Positions 23,608-34,473 of a stretch of DNA of 64,000 nt are shown here, one piece after another. The DNA is taken from NCBI GenBank assembly GCA_020631735.1, contig CM036159.1, positions 99,006,701 to 99,070,700 of the forward strand, in the 5' to 3' direction. Each line of letters opens with the position of its first letter. Position 1 is the first letter of the stretch. The stretch is from Saccharum officinarum (taxonomy: Eukaryota; Streptophyta; Magnoliopsida; Poales; Poaceae). The position numbers and the translations under genes were made by a program. Under the pieces are notes generated by a model. That model was not told the DNA's origin, searched no databases, and was given only the letters and a program-made list of their open reading frames with translations.

Positions 23608-24669
23608 GTGCACTCCCACATTCTTATATGACATGCCTCTCCTCCAATATAGCAAGGTAAAGTTGTTTGACATATCATCCATACTTTGGTAAGGACATGT
23701 TTAGAACATTTAGACATATTTGCATGACAAATAGGTTCATTCATGAAAATCAAATGATTTTGATGTATATATGGTACCACTATTGCTTCTATGTTTGATT
23801 GATCTAATGGTAGCATATGACATGTTTGTGGGCTTGCAAACCTAGTGTTGAATCTAGAAAATGAGCTCATGATATGTAATTCAACATGGTCAAGATAACC
23901 CTTATACTTTATGAGGTGTGAAGAAGCTTGTCCTTAGATCAAACCGAATTACATATTCTAGGCAAGTGATCTAGATTGAACCATAATTGGCCTCCCTCTT
24001 ATTGATTGACTTGACTCTCACTAAAATTGGCACCTTTTTGGTGATTGTTGAAAAAGGAGGAGAGAAAAGTCACAAAGATAGAAAAGTCATAAAGATAAAA
24101 AGTTAAGTTGCAAAGAGGGAGAAAAATATAGTAAGGAGGAGAGAATGACATTGGAAAGGGATCAATTAAAATTTGAGCACACAAGTAGGGGAGCAAGCTC
24201 ATGAATTATTTGTTGTATTTGTATGTGCATTAACATGATAAATTGTCGCATTGCAAAGCTTAAATTCATATTCATGATTGAATGGTGATTGCTAGAAATA
24301 GAACTTGAATGATGATTTGTTAAGAGTAGCTTTACAAGTGGTTTCTAGACACCTTTTGCTTATAATGTTGATCTCATGGGGTACTTTAGTGTTTGTGATC
24401 TTTACAAGTGATGTATAACAAGTGATGTCTAGCTACATCGATGCTAAGGATGGTATATAAAGGCAACTCTGATTGGTATCACGCTTCAAAGGTCCATTCT
24501 ATATACCTTAGCATCAATTTAATAGTAGTAACTCTCCCTAAATTCAAATCCACACATATGCACAAAATTGAACCAAACTCATGGAAGCACATATGTAGGG
24601 GGAGCTAATACTATCGAAATTGAAAATTGATTTCATTTCATATCTTTGTGATGGTTGTCATCAATTACC
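23608..24669 (+). other. Copia A 3' non-coding region
   Basis: About 1.06 kb between pol and the polypurine tract. Some SIRE-type elements carry an env-like frame here; I see no such frame, only short ones. It contains A/G-rich stretches (24050-24150) and is homologous to the matching part of copia B. Confidence 0.7.
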
Positions 24670-24683
24670 AAAAAGGGGGAGAT
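24670..24683 (+). other. Copia A polypurine tract
   Basis: aaaaagggggagat immediately before the right LTR TGAAAG. Confidence 0.85.
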
Positions 24684-25258
24684 TGAAAGCCCAAGTTTGG
24701 TTTTGGTAATTAATGACACCAAATTGCTAATGCCATGTGTTAAGTGTTTTGAGTTAGGCATAAGCAACACATGTGATGAAGGTGTATGTGGCAAGGAGTG
24801 GTGGCCACAAGATCACAAAGAGACGGTGTATGGACATGAAATGACGATCATGGTGGAGATGCACATAAAATGATGGACATGATGATCAAGTGAAGAAGAA
24901 GGATCTAAGAGCGTAAGGCAAAGTATAACCATAGGGTTTTCCTTTTGCCGGTCTAAGTTGAGTAGAGAAGTGATTGACCGGGTTTAGGATACATAGCCGA
25001 CTATCAAGAGGGGCAATCACGGTTAGCTCGGGAATCAAGTGCCACTAGATCAATGTCTTGAGCATATGCATTAGGATCTAGTAGAGAGCTAACATAACGC
25101 CTTGAAAATGTTTGTGAAATGCTAACACACATGCACATGGTGGTGTACACTTGTGTGTGTAGCACATTTACGAAGGCGGTGGAGTTTAAGCGGTAGAGAG
25201 GGGTTTAGGTTCCTCTCTCTCTCTCCCGCCGAGCAAGCTCGGCGGGATTCGGTGCTTT
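24684..25258 (+). repeat. Copia A right LTR, truncated by the gap
   Basis: First 575 bp of the LTR, nearly identical to 16325 onward, ending at the N run just where the palindrome array would begin. Confidence 0.9.
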
Positions 25259-25358
25259 NNNNNNNNNNNNNNNNNNNNNNNNNNNNNNNNNNNNNNNNNN
25301 NNNNNNNNNNNNNNNNNNNNNNNNNNNNNNNNNNNNNNNNNNNNNNNNNNNNNNNNNN
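25259..25358. other. Assembly gap (100 N)
   Basis: Exactly 100 N, a conventional size for an unknown gap. The sequences on either side are unrelated (copia LTR left, another LTR right), so missing sequence is likely much more than 100 bp: the rest of copia A's LTR and the 5' half of copia B at least. Confidence 0.95.
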
Positions 25359-25589
25359 CCCTGAAAAGCTTATACAAAATTTACACTAATTTTGGAGCTC
25401 TACAAAAAACTCTATTGAAATAAACAAAACTACTATTTCACATTTTTGAAAAAGAAAAACGAAAACAACAGCTCGGGCCGACTCCTCCTTCTTCCCCCCT
25501 TCGCGTGGCCCAGCAGGACGCGCGGCCAGTCGCAACGCGGGTCACACTACGCCTGCGCTCGCAGCCCATCCGTGCGCGCGGCCCACTCA
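25359..25589. repeat. Left piece of an older LTR-like sequence (LTR F)
   Basis: Short segment, AT-rich then GC-rich, ending in actca, the target duplicated by gypsy 2. It is taken to be continuous with 37320-39175 because gypsy 2's duplication joins the two. Its own start is lost in the gap. Confidence 0.5.
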
Positions 25590-28436
25590 TGTCACACCCA
25601 TTTTTAAGGACAAAAATAGGATGCATAAAAGACTCATGTGCGCCCCAGGAACAGTCGCACACATAAGTTGACAAATTACAAAGTATCATCACAGGTGCTT
25701 ATTACATAACGAATAAGTATTTAAGACATAGTCTTGAACGATAGGTAATAATAACTAATAGTAATTCTTCAGCGGAAACTCCACACAGGGACACGGTTGA
25801 CTGGTTGACATCAAGACTAGTACTCATTCCGATAATCTTCCTCTATATCTTCATCTGTTATGGTGGAAATAGCAAGGGTGAGTTCATGTCGAACTCCACA
25901 AATATAACACAGGGTTCATGAGGCTCAAAAAGGCTAGACACTGTTTAACTGCGTTTAGCTTTTTAATCATACATTAGCAATTGAGTAGCATCAAGATAAA
26001 CCACTTCCCATTAAAGAACCAATGATCAATTGTAATAAGGATAATGAATAGCATTAACATGAGCATAATAATAATCAACAATAATTAAGCATGATATAAC
26101 AGTTATGATCAACTATTCCATAAGAATCCCCAAGGCCGCTCGTATCCGTGAGCACGGCTAGTTATACCAGTTTTTAACTCTGCGCAGAGGTGTACACTTT
26201 CACTGTAAGTCATGATTTCCAAATGAGTGGGGAGATCAAGCCCAAACACCCGAGAACCATATAAAGCCACTCAAAAGTTCGTCCTAACAAGTTAGGGCCA
26301 TTAGATTTCACTCGGCAGGCAGATGTAGAACCCCCCTTCCCTGTGGCACAACAACCGCAGCCTATACACACTAGGCCAGGGGCTCGGACTACACCCAACA
26401 TGGCAAGCCATTCTTACGCCATTTAAGGTAACCTCTAACAAGCTAGAAAAGGTCTCTTGAACAACTAAAGCCAGAGCCATATAGCCCTCACAGCTGTACT
26501 GTATATCCCGGTTATCACTTACAGATAAGTCCTTATGGAGAGAAACCAGAGCATCAAAATAATACACAAGCTCTAGCCCCCTTTTAACAACAATGAAATC
26601 ATCTTAATAGTTGATTGCTTAATCCATTAATCAAATTACAAGATCATTGTTCTTAGTTTAAGCACTAGCAGTAGCTACCCATATGCATTCCCAAGGTTGA
26701 CAAGGAATCAAGAATAACAATCACTAAGTTATAATCTCTAAGGTTGTCAAGGTAAGCACATGCATATATATGACAATTCAATGTATAGGTAACAAGGATA
26801 GTCCTGTGTTATACTTGCCTTGATCAAAGCTTTCCAAGTGATACTGCTGACTTGGCTCAAAGTAATACTCCGAATCGTCCAGATACTGCTCACCTTCTAT
26901 ATTCGACCATCAATCAACAACACACATGCATCCAATCAAACATACACGAAGCAAACAAAGAGATATAATTAGAAACAGTACACCAACAGTAACAAAACAG
27001 TAATAAAAGCTTATAAAACTCTTCTACACGTTTCTACGATCACACAGACGCAAAGATCACCAAATTCGGAGTTAAAACGTGAAAGTTATGAATTTTCTAA
27101 GATTTCCTATAGATAAATAAATACTTAATTATAACCTCGAAAAATAAATTATCAAAACTAACTGTACAACTACACTAACATGTAGAGCTCGCAAATACGA
27201 ACCTAACGCAATTTGAACGGATCAAATCGGAGTTAAAACGAAGATTTTATGACCAAAACAATCCTAGTGGCAAAACTGTAAAATACCTGAAAACGTATTT
27301 TTGACTTATCCGGGAGAAAATACGCTTTCAAAACACGAAAACGTATTTCAGACAATACGCTAAGGACTGCGGGTTCTAATCTGAAAAAGTCTAGGGGCTC
27401 TTTATCAATTTTACCCGCGAAGGGGTATCTTCTAATCTCGTGCGTCCCATCTGAGAACGGACGGCTCGTGTTCATCATCAAGTGCACAGTGAAAAATCCG
27501 GCCATCCCTATCAAGTCCGGCCGGCGGCCGCCATTGCGGGCGCCATGAGCCGCCGGAGAGCTCGCCTCCGGCCTTTTCCGACCACCATTCAACCCGCCAT
27601 CAACCTCAAATCGAAAGAGAAGGTAAACCCGATCTATCCTAGACGGTTTTGGTGAGCTATGACCAACCAAGGAGAGAGCGCGGCAAGGAGAAAACAGTAG
27701 CGCCATGGCCGGCCCCGGTGAGCTCCAATTCTCCGATACAACGCACAAAAGCTCCAATAGAAAGCATTGGAAGGAAGAGGAGGAGACAACAAACTTACCC
27801 AAACCAAGAAATTGACCTCCAATCACCCGAAAGCCTCACCCGTGCCCAACCGAGAAAGTCGGCTATGCCCTAACCCTAGAGCTTAAGCTTTTTCCATGGC
27901 TAGCCTATCGTTTTAGTTGAAAAACGGAACGCGGGGGTCATCACGATCTTATAGGGATGCACAGCTTGCGGTCCAAGTCATTGAAGATGAAGAAATCGGA
28001 ATCTACCGGGATGGTGTCCGTCTCGGCCACGAACCGGAGGTGGAAGAGGGCGCTGACAAGGGGGCCCGGTTCGTCAGCGTCACCCGAGAGAACAACGCGC
28101 GCGGTCGGGCTCGGCTGCTGGGCCGCTGCGGCGCTGGGCGCTGGACGGGCAGGCCTTCCGACCCGACGGCCCAAGGGAGAGGAGGCCGGCCGAGCGGGCT
28201 TCAGGCCGAATAGGTAAGAAGGTAAGTTGTTTTTTTTTTTTTTTCTTTTCTTTTCTTTTCTAATTTTCCAAAAGTATCTCAAATAAAATTTTCTAATCCA
28301 AATGGAATAAAATAAATCCACACCACATAATAGAATAAATGCGACAGCATGAATGCAACACTAAAATATTTCTTAAATTTTAATTCCTTTCTCTAAATTA
28401 TTTAAAATTTGTTACTCCTAAAATTTGGGTGTTACA
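25590..28436 (-). repeat. Gypsy 2, 3' LTR (left)
   Basis: 2,847 bp. Compared with 34474-37319 the differences are mainly one-base indels: ggaacag/ggaaacag near 25632, caggtgc/cagtgc near 25694, gtcctaac/gtctaac near 26282, gtcccatc/gtccatc near 27445. Shares most of its interior with the gypsy 1 LTR but has a different first 250 bp. Confidence 0.93.
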
Positions 28437-28455
28437 AATTCTACCCCCTTAAAAG
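28437..28455 (-). other. Gypsy 2 polypurine tract
   Basis: Minus strand TTTTAAGGGGGTAGAATT adjoining the 3' LTR, identical to that of gypsy 1. Confidence 0.85.
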
Positions 28456-28480
28456 AATCTCGTCCTCGAGATTGAACTGC

Positions 28481-29164
28481 TTACTCAAACAACTGCGGAT
28501 ATGATTTTCTCAATTCATCCTCTCTTTCCCAAGTTGCCTCTGCCTCTGAATATCGATTCCACTGCACTTTACACATCTTAATAATCCGACTTCGAGTAAC
28601 TCTCTCAGCAGTTTCTAAAATCTTGATCGGAAACTCTTCATATATAAGATCTTCTTTAACAGTCAACTCTTCTAAAGATATCTGCTCCTCAGGCACACGC
28701 AAACACTTCTTAAGTTGTGAAACATGGAACACATCATGTACTCCAGATAAATTCTCAGGCAACTCTAATTGATAAGCAACTTCCCCACGTCTAGTAATAA
28801 CTTTAAATGGTCCAACATACCTTGGTGCTAGTTTACCTTTCATGTTAAACCTCTTCACACTTTTCATAGGTGACACCTTCAAATAAACATAATCACCTAC
28901 CTCAAAAACTAAATCTCTTCTTCTATTGTCAGCATAACTCTTCTGACGAGACTGTGCTACTCTCAAATTCTCACGAATCACTCGCACTTGATCTTCTGCG
29001 TTTCTAAGAACATCTGTACCAAACACCTGAGATTCACCTGTCTGATCCCAAAACAATGGAGTTCTACACTTGCGTCCATACAAAGCTTCAAACGGTGCCA
29101 TCTTAAGACTCTGCTGATAACTATTATTGTAAGAGAATTCTGCATAAGGCAAACTCTTATCCAA
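28481..29164 (-). pseudogene. Gypsy 2 pol, integrase C-terminal part
   Basis: 227-codon frame that starts in DKSLPYAEFSYNNSYQQS and runs through the GPF module (RYVGPFKVITRRGEVAYQL), FHVSQLKKCLRVPEEQ and a chromodomain-like end (ATWEREDELRKSYPQLFE) to TGA at 28481-28483. It is out of frame with the upstream integrase because the plus strand reads tcttatccaac near 29157 where gypsy 1 has tcttatcccaac. The chromodomain-type tail is thought to guide integration into heterochromatin in this lineage. Confidence 0.9.
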
Positions 29165-29880
29165 CTAGTTCCATATTGCAATGCACAAGCTCTCAACATA
29201 TCCTCTAATACCTGGTTGGTCCTTTCAGTCTGTCCATCTGTCTGTGGATGATATGCTGTACTAAAATTCAATTTTGTTCCCAATGATTCATGCACAGCTT
29301 TCCAAAAATGCGACGTAAACTGCGATCCTCGATCAGATACAATCTTCTTTGGTACTCCATGCAAACAGACTATTCTCTCCATATACAACTCTGCCAATTT
29401 TGGTCCATGGTAAGTAGTCTTAACTGGTATAAAATGAGCAACTTTGGTTAACCGATCTACTATCACCCAAATAGAGTCATAACCTTTCTGAGTACGAGGT
29501 AACCCTACTATAAAATCCATACCAACTTCCTCCCACTTCCATTCAGGAATCTTCATTGGTTGTAACAATCCAGCAGGTCTCTGATGCTCTGCTTTCACTC
29601 TCTGACAAGTGTCACACAATGCCACATACTCAGCCACATCTCGCTTTAATCCAACCCACCAATATTTCTGTTTCAGATCCAAATACATCTTAGTACTACC
29701 AGGATGAATAGAATAAGCTGACTCATGAGCTTCGCGAAGAATTGCCTGTCTAACAGTTTGATCCTCAGGTACACACAGCCTCTTTCCAAACCACAAAATT
29801 CCATTATCATCCATTCGAAAGCCTGGTGACTTACCAATCACTATATCTTCCGCTATCTTCTTTAGTTTCTCATCCTTCAA
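28978..29880 (-). pseudogene. Gypsy 2 pol, integrase N-terminal and core
   Basis: 300-codon frame. HHCC zinc finger (HESAYSIHPGSTKMYLDL, then CDTCQR), then the catalytic core: MDFIVGLPRT (first D), IVSDRGSQFTS (second D), TDGQTERTNQVLE (E). Reading past about 29160 it goes out of frame, so the last 60 or so codons of this frame are not the native protein. The beginning is separated from the RNase H frame by an apparent one-base loss near 29881. Confidence 0.92.
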
Positions 29881-31967
29881 CTACCCTTGTAAATTTCTTG
29901 CTCTAAGGTAGGCTCTATCACTAATTCCATTGTATTAGTAACAATTCCCAAATTCAAATATTCAAATTCAGCACATAATTCCCTAGTCATAGTCAATGTC
30001 TGTATCTCATTAACATAGCTTTTCCTACTAAGAGCATCAGCTACTACATTAGCCTTACCAGGATGATAGTGTATCTCAATATCATAATCCTTAATCAACT
30101 CTAACCATCTGCGTTGCCTCAAATTCAGATCTGACTGAGTGAAAATATACTTCAAACTCTTATGATCAGTGTATATATCACTCTTATGTCCAATCAAATA
30201 ATGTCTCCAAATCTTTAAAGCATGAACTACAGCTGCTAACTCCAAATCATGTGTAGGATAATTCAACTCATGCTTTCTCAACTGCCTAGATGCATAAGCC
30301 ACAACTCTGCCTTCTTGCATAAGAACACATCCCAAACCTTGACGAGAAGCATCACAATAAATAGAAAACTTCTTACTCAAATCTGGCAAAACCAAAACAG
30401 GCGCTGTAGTCAACCTCTTTTTCAACTCCTCAAAACTAGCTTGACATTTATCTGACCACACAAACTTGGCATTCTTCTCTAACAGAGATGTCATAGGTTT
30501 AGCAAGTTTAGAAAACCCTTCAATGAATCGTCTGTAATATCCAGCTAATCCCAAGAAACTACGAATCTCGCTAACATCAATAGGTGGTTTCCAATTTAAT
30601 ACATCCTTTACTTTACCTGGATCCACTGATATCCCTCCATTAGAAACAATATGACCAAGGAAAGAAACTTCCTTCAACCAAAACTCACATTTACTTCGCT
30701 TCGCATACAGTTTATGCTCTCTAAGTTTCTGCAATACCAACCTCAAATGTTCAGCATGCTCTACCTCTGTCTTGGAAAATACCAGTATATCATCAATAAA
30801 CACTACCACAAACTTATCCAAATATTCCATGAACACCTTATTCATCATGTACATAAAGTATGCAGGTGCATTGGTCAATCCAAATGACATAACAGTATAC
30901 TCATACAATCCATACCTTGTAGTAAAAGCTGTCTTTGGAATATCAGAAACACGAATCTTCAACTGATGATATCCAGAACGTAAATCAATCTTAGAGAACA
31001 CACATGCACCTCTCAACTGATCAAACAAGTCATCAATCCTGGGCAAAGGATACTTATTCTTGATAGTTACCTCATTTAGTGACCGGTAATCAACACACAT
31101 CCTCTGACCACCATCTTTCTTATCAATAAAAATAACTGGTGCTCCCCAAGGTGATGAACTAGGTCTAATAAAACCTTTATCTTGTAATTCTTTAATTTGT
31201 TTCTTAAGTTCTTCTAATTCATCTACTCCCATCCTATATGGTCGTTTGGCTATAGGTGCAGTTCCAGGAAGTAATTCAATAAGAAATTCAATGTCTCGGT
31301 CAGGTGGCATACCTGGCAATTCATCAGGGAAGACATCCGGAAATTCCTCAATCACTGAATTCTCTATAATAGTATCTTCAAGCTGATTCACCACAGCGGT
31401 TGGTTGCTTCTGCACTGCTACATCCACATTGATTTTATCTCCATTAGGTGCATTCACAACTACCACTTTCTGCTGACACTGAATCTCTACCTGATTTTGC
31501 TTCATCCAGTCCATACCCAATATCACATCAATACCAGATGTCCTCAACACTATAGGAGTTATCTTAAACTCTACCCCCCTTAATACCATACTAATTGGAA
31601 GACAACGATTACTGGTTTGCATGGTACCTCCAGGTGAATTTACTAAGAGAGATTCTTTCATAGCTAACATGGGTATACTATGCATTTTAACAAAAATGTT
31701 GGATATGAATGTATGAGATGCTCCAGAGTCAAAAAGAACAGTTGCGGGAGTGGAATGTACATTGAACGTACCAATCATAACTTCTGGGGCATCATGAACT
31801 GTATCAGAAGACACGTGATTCACCCTTCCAGTACCAGATTGCTTCTGGTTGCTCTTCTGGCTCTGAGGAGTCTGCTGATTCTGCTTCTCAGGACAATGGT
31901 AAGACATATGCCCCTCTTTACCACAGACAAAGCATCTAGTAGGAGTGCTGGGAGCACTATTCTTCAT
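29877..31967 (-). pseudogene. Gypsy 2 Gag knuckle, protease, reverse transcriptase, RNase H
   Basis: 696-codon frame. Residues 12-25 hold the Gag CCHC knuckle [14 protein letters not shown]. Protease (FDSGASHTF) near residue 80. Reverse transcriptase about 225-480 ([43 protein letters not shown]). RNase H about 545-660 ([31 protein letters not shown]). It ends prematurely at a TGA overlapping the integrase frame. The expected single Gag-Pol polyprotein is split from gag by an ATGA overlap near 31964-31967, so the knuckle sits in the pol frame. No catalytic substitutions are evident; FIDD replaces the common YxDD, as usual in plant gypsy. Confidence 0.93.
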
Positions 31968-32893
31968 GGGGTAACATTGGAATTTCCAGTGCGAGGAGTC
32001 TGTTGCCCAGTCTGCTGATACTGTTGACGTTGTGGATATGATGAACGCTGTTGTGACTGATTACCTTGCCAATTCTGGGACCATCTCTGATTCGGATTGC
32101 GATTCCATTGACTAACCGGTCCCTGAAACTTCTGATGGAAACCATGCTGAGAATTAGTGCGCTGACGGTTGTTACTTCCTGAGCTTTGTACCTTCATTTT
32201 CCTCTTCCTGTCCATCTCTCTGCGCTCATTATCAAGCACAATAGCTTTATTTACTAGCTCTTGAAAACTAGCATAGTTGTTCCCCTTCAACTGCAAGCGA
32301 AGATCATAATAAATTCCCTTCAAGAAGAGACGTTGTCTGTCCGCATCTTCTCTTACTTCATTAGGAGCATAGCGAGCCAACTGGGTAAATCTGTCATGAT
32401 ATTCGCTAACGCTCATCTGTCCCATCCTAAGGTTTCTGAATTCTTCCTGCTTCAGCTCAATTATACCTTCAGGAATATGACGAGCTCGAAAATCTCTAAC
32501 AAACTCATTCCAAGTGATAGGTGGAGCATTATCAGGGCGTGCAGCTTGATACGACTCCCACCAAGTCTGAGCTGTCCCCTGTAACTGACCAGATGCATAT
32601 AACACCTTCTCCATATCATTGCATTGGGCTATATTCAGCTGTTTCTCCACTGCCCTCACCCAATCATCTGCCTCTAAAGGATCAGCAGCATGAGAAAACA
32701 CTGGAGGGCGTCCCTTCAAAAATTCCCCACGCTTATCCCTCACTTGCACAGGCGGTGGTCCTCCTGCAGCGGGATTGTTCTGCATGTGCTGCATAAACAT
32801 CTGCATCATCTGGTTCTGAGTTTGCATGAGTTCCTCCATAGTAATGGGTATGTTAGCACCACCACGACCTCTGCCACGACCTCTGCCTGACAT
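31964..32893 (-). pseudogene. Gypsy 2 gag (frameshifted before the knuckle)
   Basis: 309 codons. The N-terminus is RG-rich (MSGRGRGRGRGG), followed by a Met/Gln-rich stretch. The retrotransposon Gag core follows (PLEADDWVRAVEKQLNIAQ, TAQTWWESYQAAR, FRARHIPEGIIELKQEEF, YHDRFTQLARYAP) and a Gln/Arg-rich tail. It stops at TGA 31964-31966, whose bases overlap the ATG of the next frame. The zinc knuckle lies in that frame, so the native protein should continue into it. The break may be a one-base loss rather than a programmed shift. Function in the family: capsid assembly and RNA packaging. Confidence 0.9.
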
Positions 32894-33598
32894 CTGTTTC
32901 CAAAAACACAGAAATTGAAATTCAGTACGATCCGAGATGATGTATTCAATAGATAAGCAAAATCTGATTTTTCTGGACGAGCTCCAATTTCAGCAACTCA
33001 GTAAAACTGTCATATCTCGAGCTACAGACGTCCAATTCAGATGATCTTTACATGGTTGGAAAGCTTTCAAAATTATCTACAACTTTTATTCACAACACTT
33101 TTTCTGATTCTGTCAATAAATTGGCCAAAAACTGAACTTAACCGAAACTGTTTCAGAATTCCAGACTGTGCAGTTACTCCAACTTGGAACAGGTATATCT
33201 CTTAGCTCATAATAGATATTAAAGTGATTCTTGTGAGGTTGGAAAGATATAGAAGTCTAATTATTCCCAGTAAAGTTTCTTAAATTTCTCATGAACGGAT
33301 TTTAAGTTATTTCTAAAACATCCCAGACTGATCCAAAAATCAGCAAAGGACAGAACTAAATTAACCTCATATTCAACTAATATATTTTGATCAAACTTAA
33401 TATTCTCAACCATGGAACTTGTAGGCATGTCTACAAAACTCCAGCACACATTACAAAGATCCAAATCACACATTATCATAATAACAATCCATCAATCACA
33501 CAATTGTTCACACCACAAACTGACTCTTAAAACAATCCAAACTTAAAATTAACTCACAACTACTATCGTTCCTATTACATAGGGATTTTTCCTATTGC
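32894..33598 (-). other. Gypsy 2 leader between the extra frame and gag
   Basis: About 700 bp without a usable frame. It contains the gttggaaagctttcaaaattat and ctacaacttttatt block that is present once here (32960-33330) and twice in gypsy 1. Confidence 0.6.
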
Positions 33599-34284
33599 CT
33601 AATTAAGCTTCTCATAAATCTTGGGACGACCTAACTCCGCCCTTAATTGGTCAATCTCCTTATAAGCTTGCTCCTTAAGTTCTTTTTTCCTTCAGCAACT
33701 CATCCTTCAAATCCACCTCATGGAGAGCCAATTCACGAGCTAATCCCACCGTAGCTTGTAAAGTCAAGGAGGAATCATCTGCAGGCGGCACCGTCCAAAT
33801 ACCCTTGTCATGTAAGAAACAAGGAAAATGCCGGAGTGCACCCTTTAACGTCTTGTCCGAACGTAGACCATGGTAATAAACAATCCATGCTTATCTCCAC
33901 AGTTGCCCGGCTCACTCTGGTAATGAACTTTGACTCCACCTTAGGCTCCTTAGTGGTAGGATCCCTTTTCTTAACCCATAACTCTGTTTTCCAATAGGAA
34001 TCCATCCATGGATGACTATACTCTGCACTACGATACTCCAGCGTAGCTTCCCAGTCGTAGTAGTAGTTGTCCAATGTTCTTGTCAACATGTCATGGAAGA
34101 AAGCATCAGCTTTAGGAACCATGATATGAAACTTCGTAGTCCATCCCATAACTACATTCTCCATTGGTGTATCACCAACTCTTGATTCAGCATCAGATAG
34201 CTCTTGATCACCATCTTCATACGGCTCCTGAGGTTTGAAACGGGCAACGTACTGTGCAGCTGACAAACGGGGATGAGGAGGCAT
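33599..34284 (-). pseudogene. Extra sense-strand frame upstream of gag in gypsy 2 (unknown protein, frameshifted)
   Basis: Minus strand, same direction as gag, between the primer site (34459) and gag (32893). The first frame (34284-33808, 158 codons) begins MPPHPRLSAAQYVARFKP and includes an acidic stretch (DGDQELSDAES), KFHIMVPKADAFFHDML, LDNYYYDWEATLEY and a W-rich segment (HPWMDSYWKTELWVKK). After about residue 135 an adjacent frame takes over, with YYHGLRSDKTLKGALRHFPC and WTVPPADDSS. A further shift at an A6 run leads to a Leu/Glu/Lys-rich tail that looks like a coiled coil, ending at TAG 33599-33601. I do not know its function. The tail survives in gypsy 1 near 9280-9335, so it was part of a shared ancestor. 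It may be one of the additional ORFs reported in plant LTR retrotransposons. Confidence 0.7.
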
Positions 34285-34458
34285 CTATAAAATTTAGACA
34301 TAGATTAGATAGAATCAATGTATTTTCACAATAGAATAAAGTAGAGGAAGCATAGAACTTTAGTAATTAACAAGGTGAAAAGAGGAAGCATGAATTAAAT
34401 GGAGTATGGATGCTATTAACGACCATTCTAACTAGGCTTGCGTCCTACAGTCAACACG

Positions 34459-34470
34459 GCTCCGATACCA
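34459..34470 (-). other. Gypsy 2 primer-binding site
   Basis: Minus strand TGGTATCGGAGC three bases inside the 5' LTR; one mismatch to the tRNA-iMet complement seen in gypsy 1. Confidence 0.88.
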
Positions 34471-34473
34471 ATC

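Larger units (their letters stand above)
16325..25258 (+). mobile_element. Copia A: SIRE-type Ty1-copia, plus strand, right LTR cut by a gap
   Basis: Left LTR 16325-18276, primer site 18279-18290, gag and pol with many stops (18337-23607), a 1.06-kb 3' non-coding region, polypurine tract 24670-24683, and a right LTR from 24684 that reaches the N run at 25259. It lies inside the RT of copia B. The right end and target duplication cannot be checked because of the gap. Several disabling changes look like C-to-T or G-to-A transitions to stop codons, so it is an old, inactive copy. Confidence 0.9.

Noticed and set aside
23608..24669. Env-like gene after pol in copia A
   Set aside because: The region is about 1 kb and some SIRE-type elements have env-like frames there, but every frame is short and broken, with no membrane segment.
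31960..31970. Programmed gag/pol frameshift at the ATGA overlap in gypsy 2
   Set aside because: Chromoviruses of this type usually use one Gag-Pol frame, the knuckle lies on the wrong side of the break, and two similar one-base breaks occur later; a lost base is simpler.
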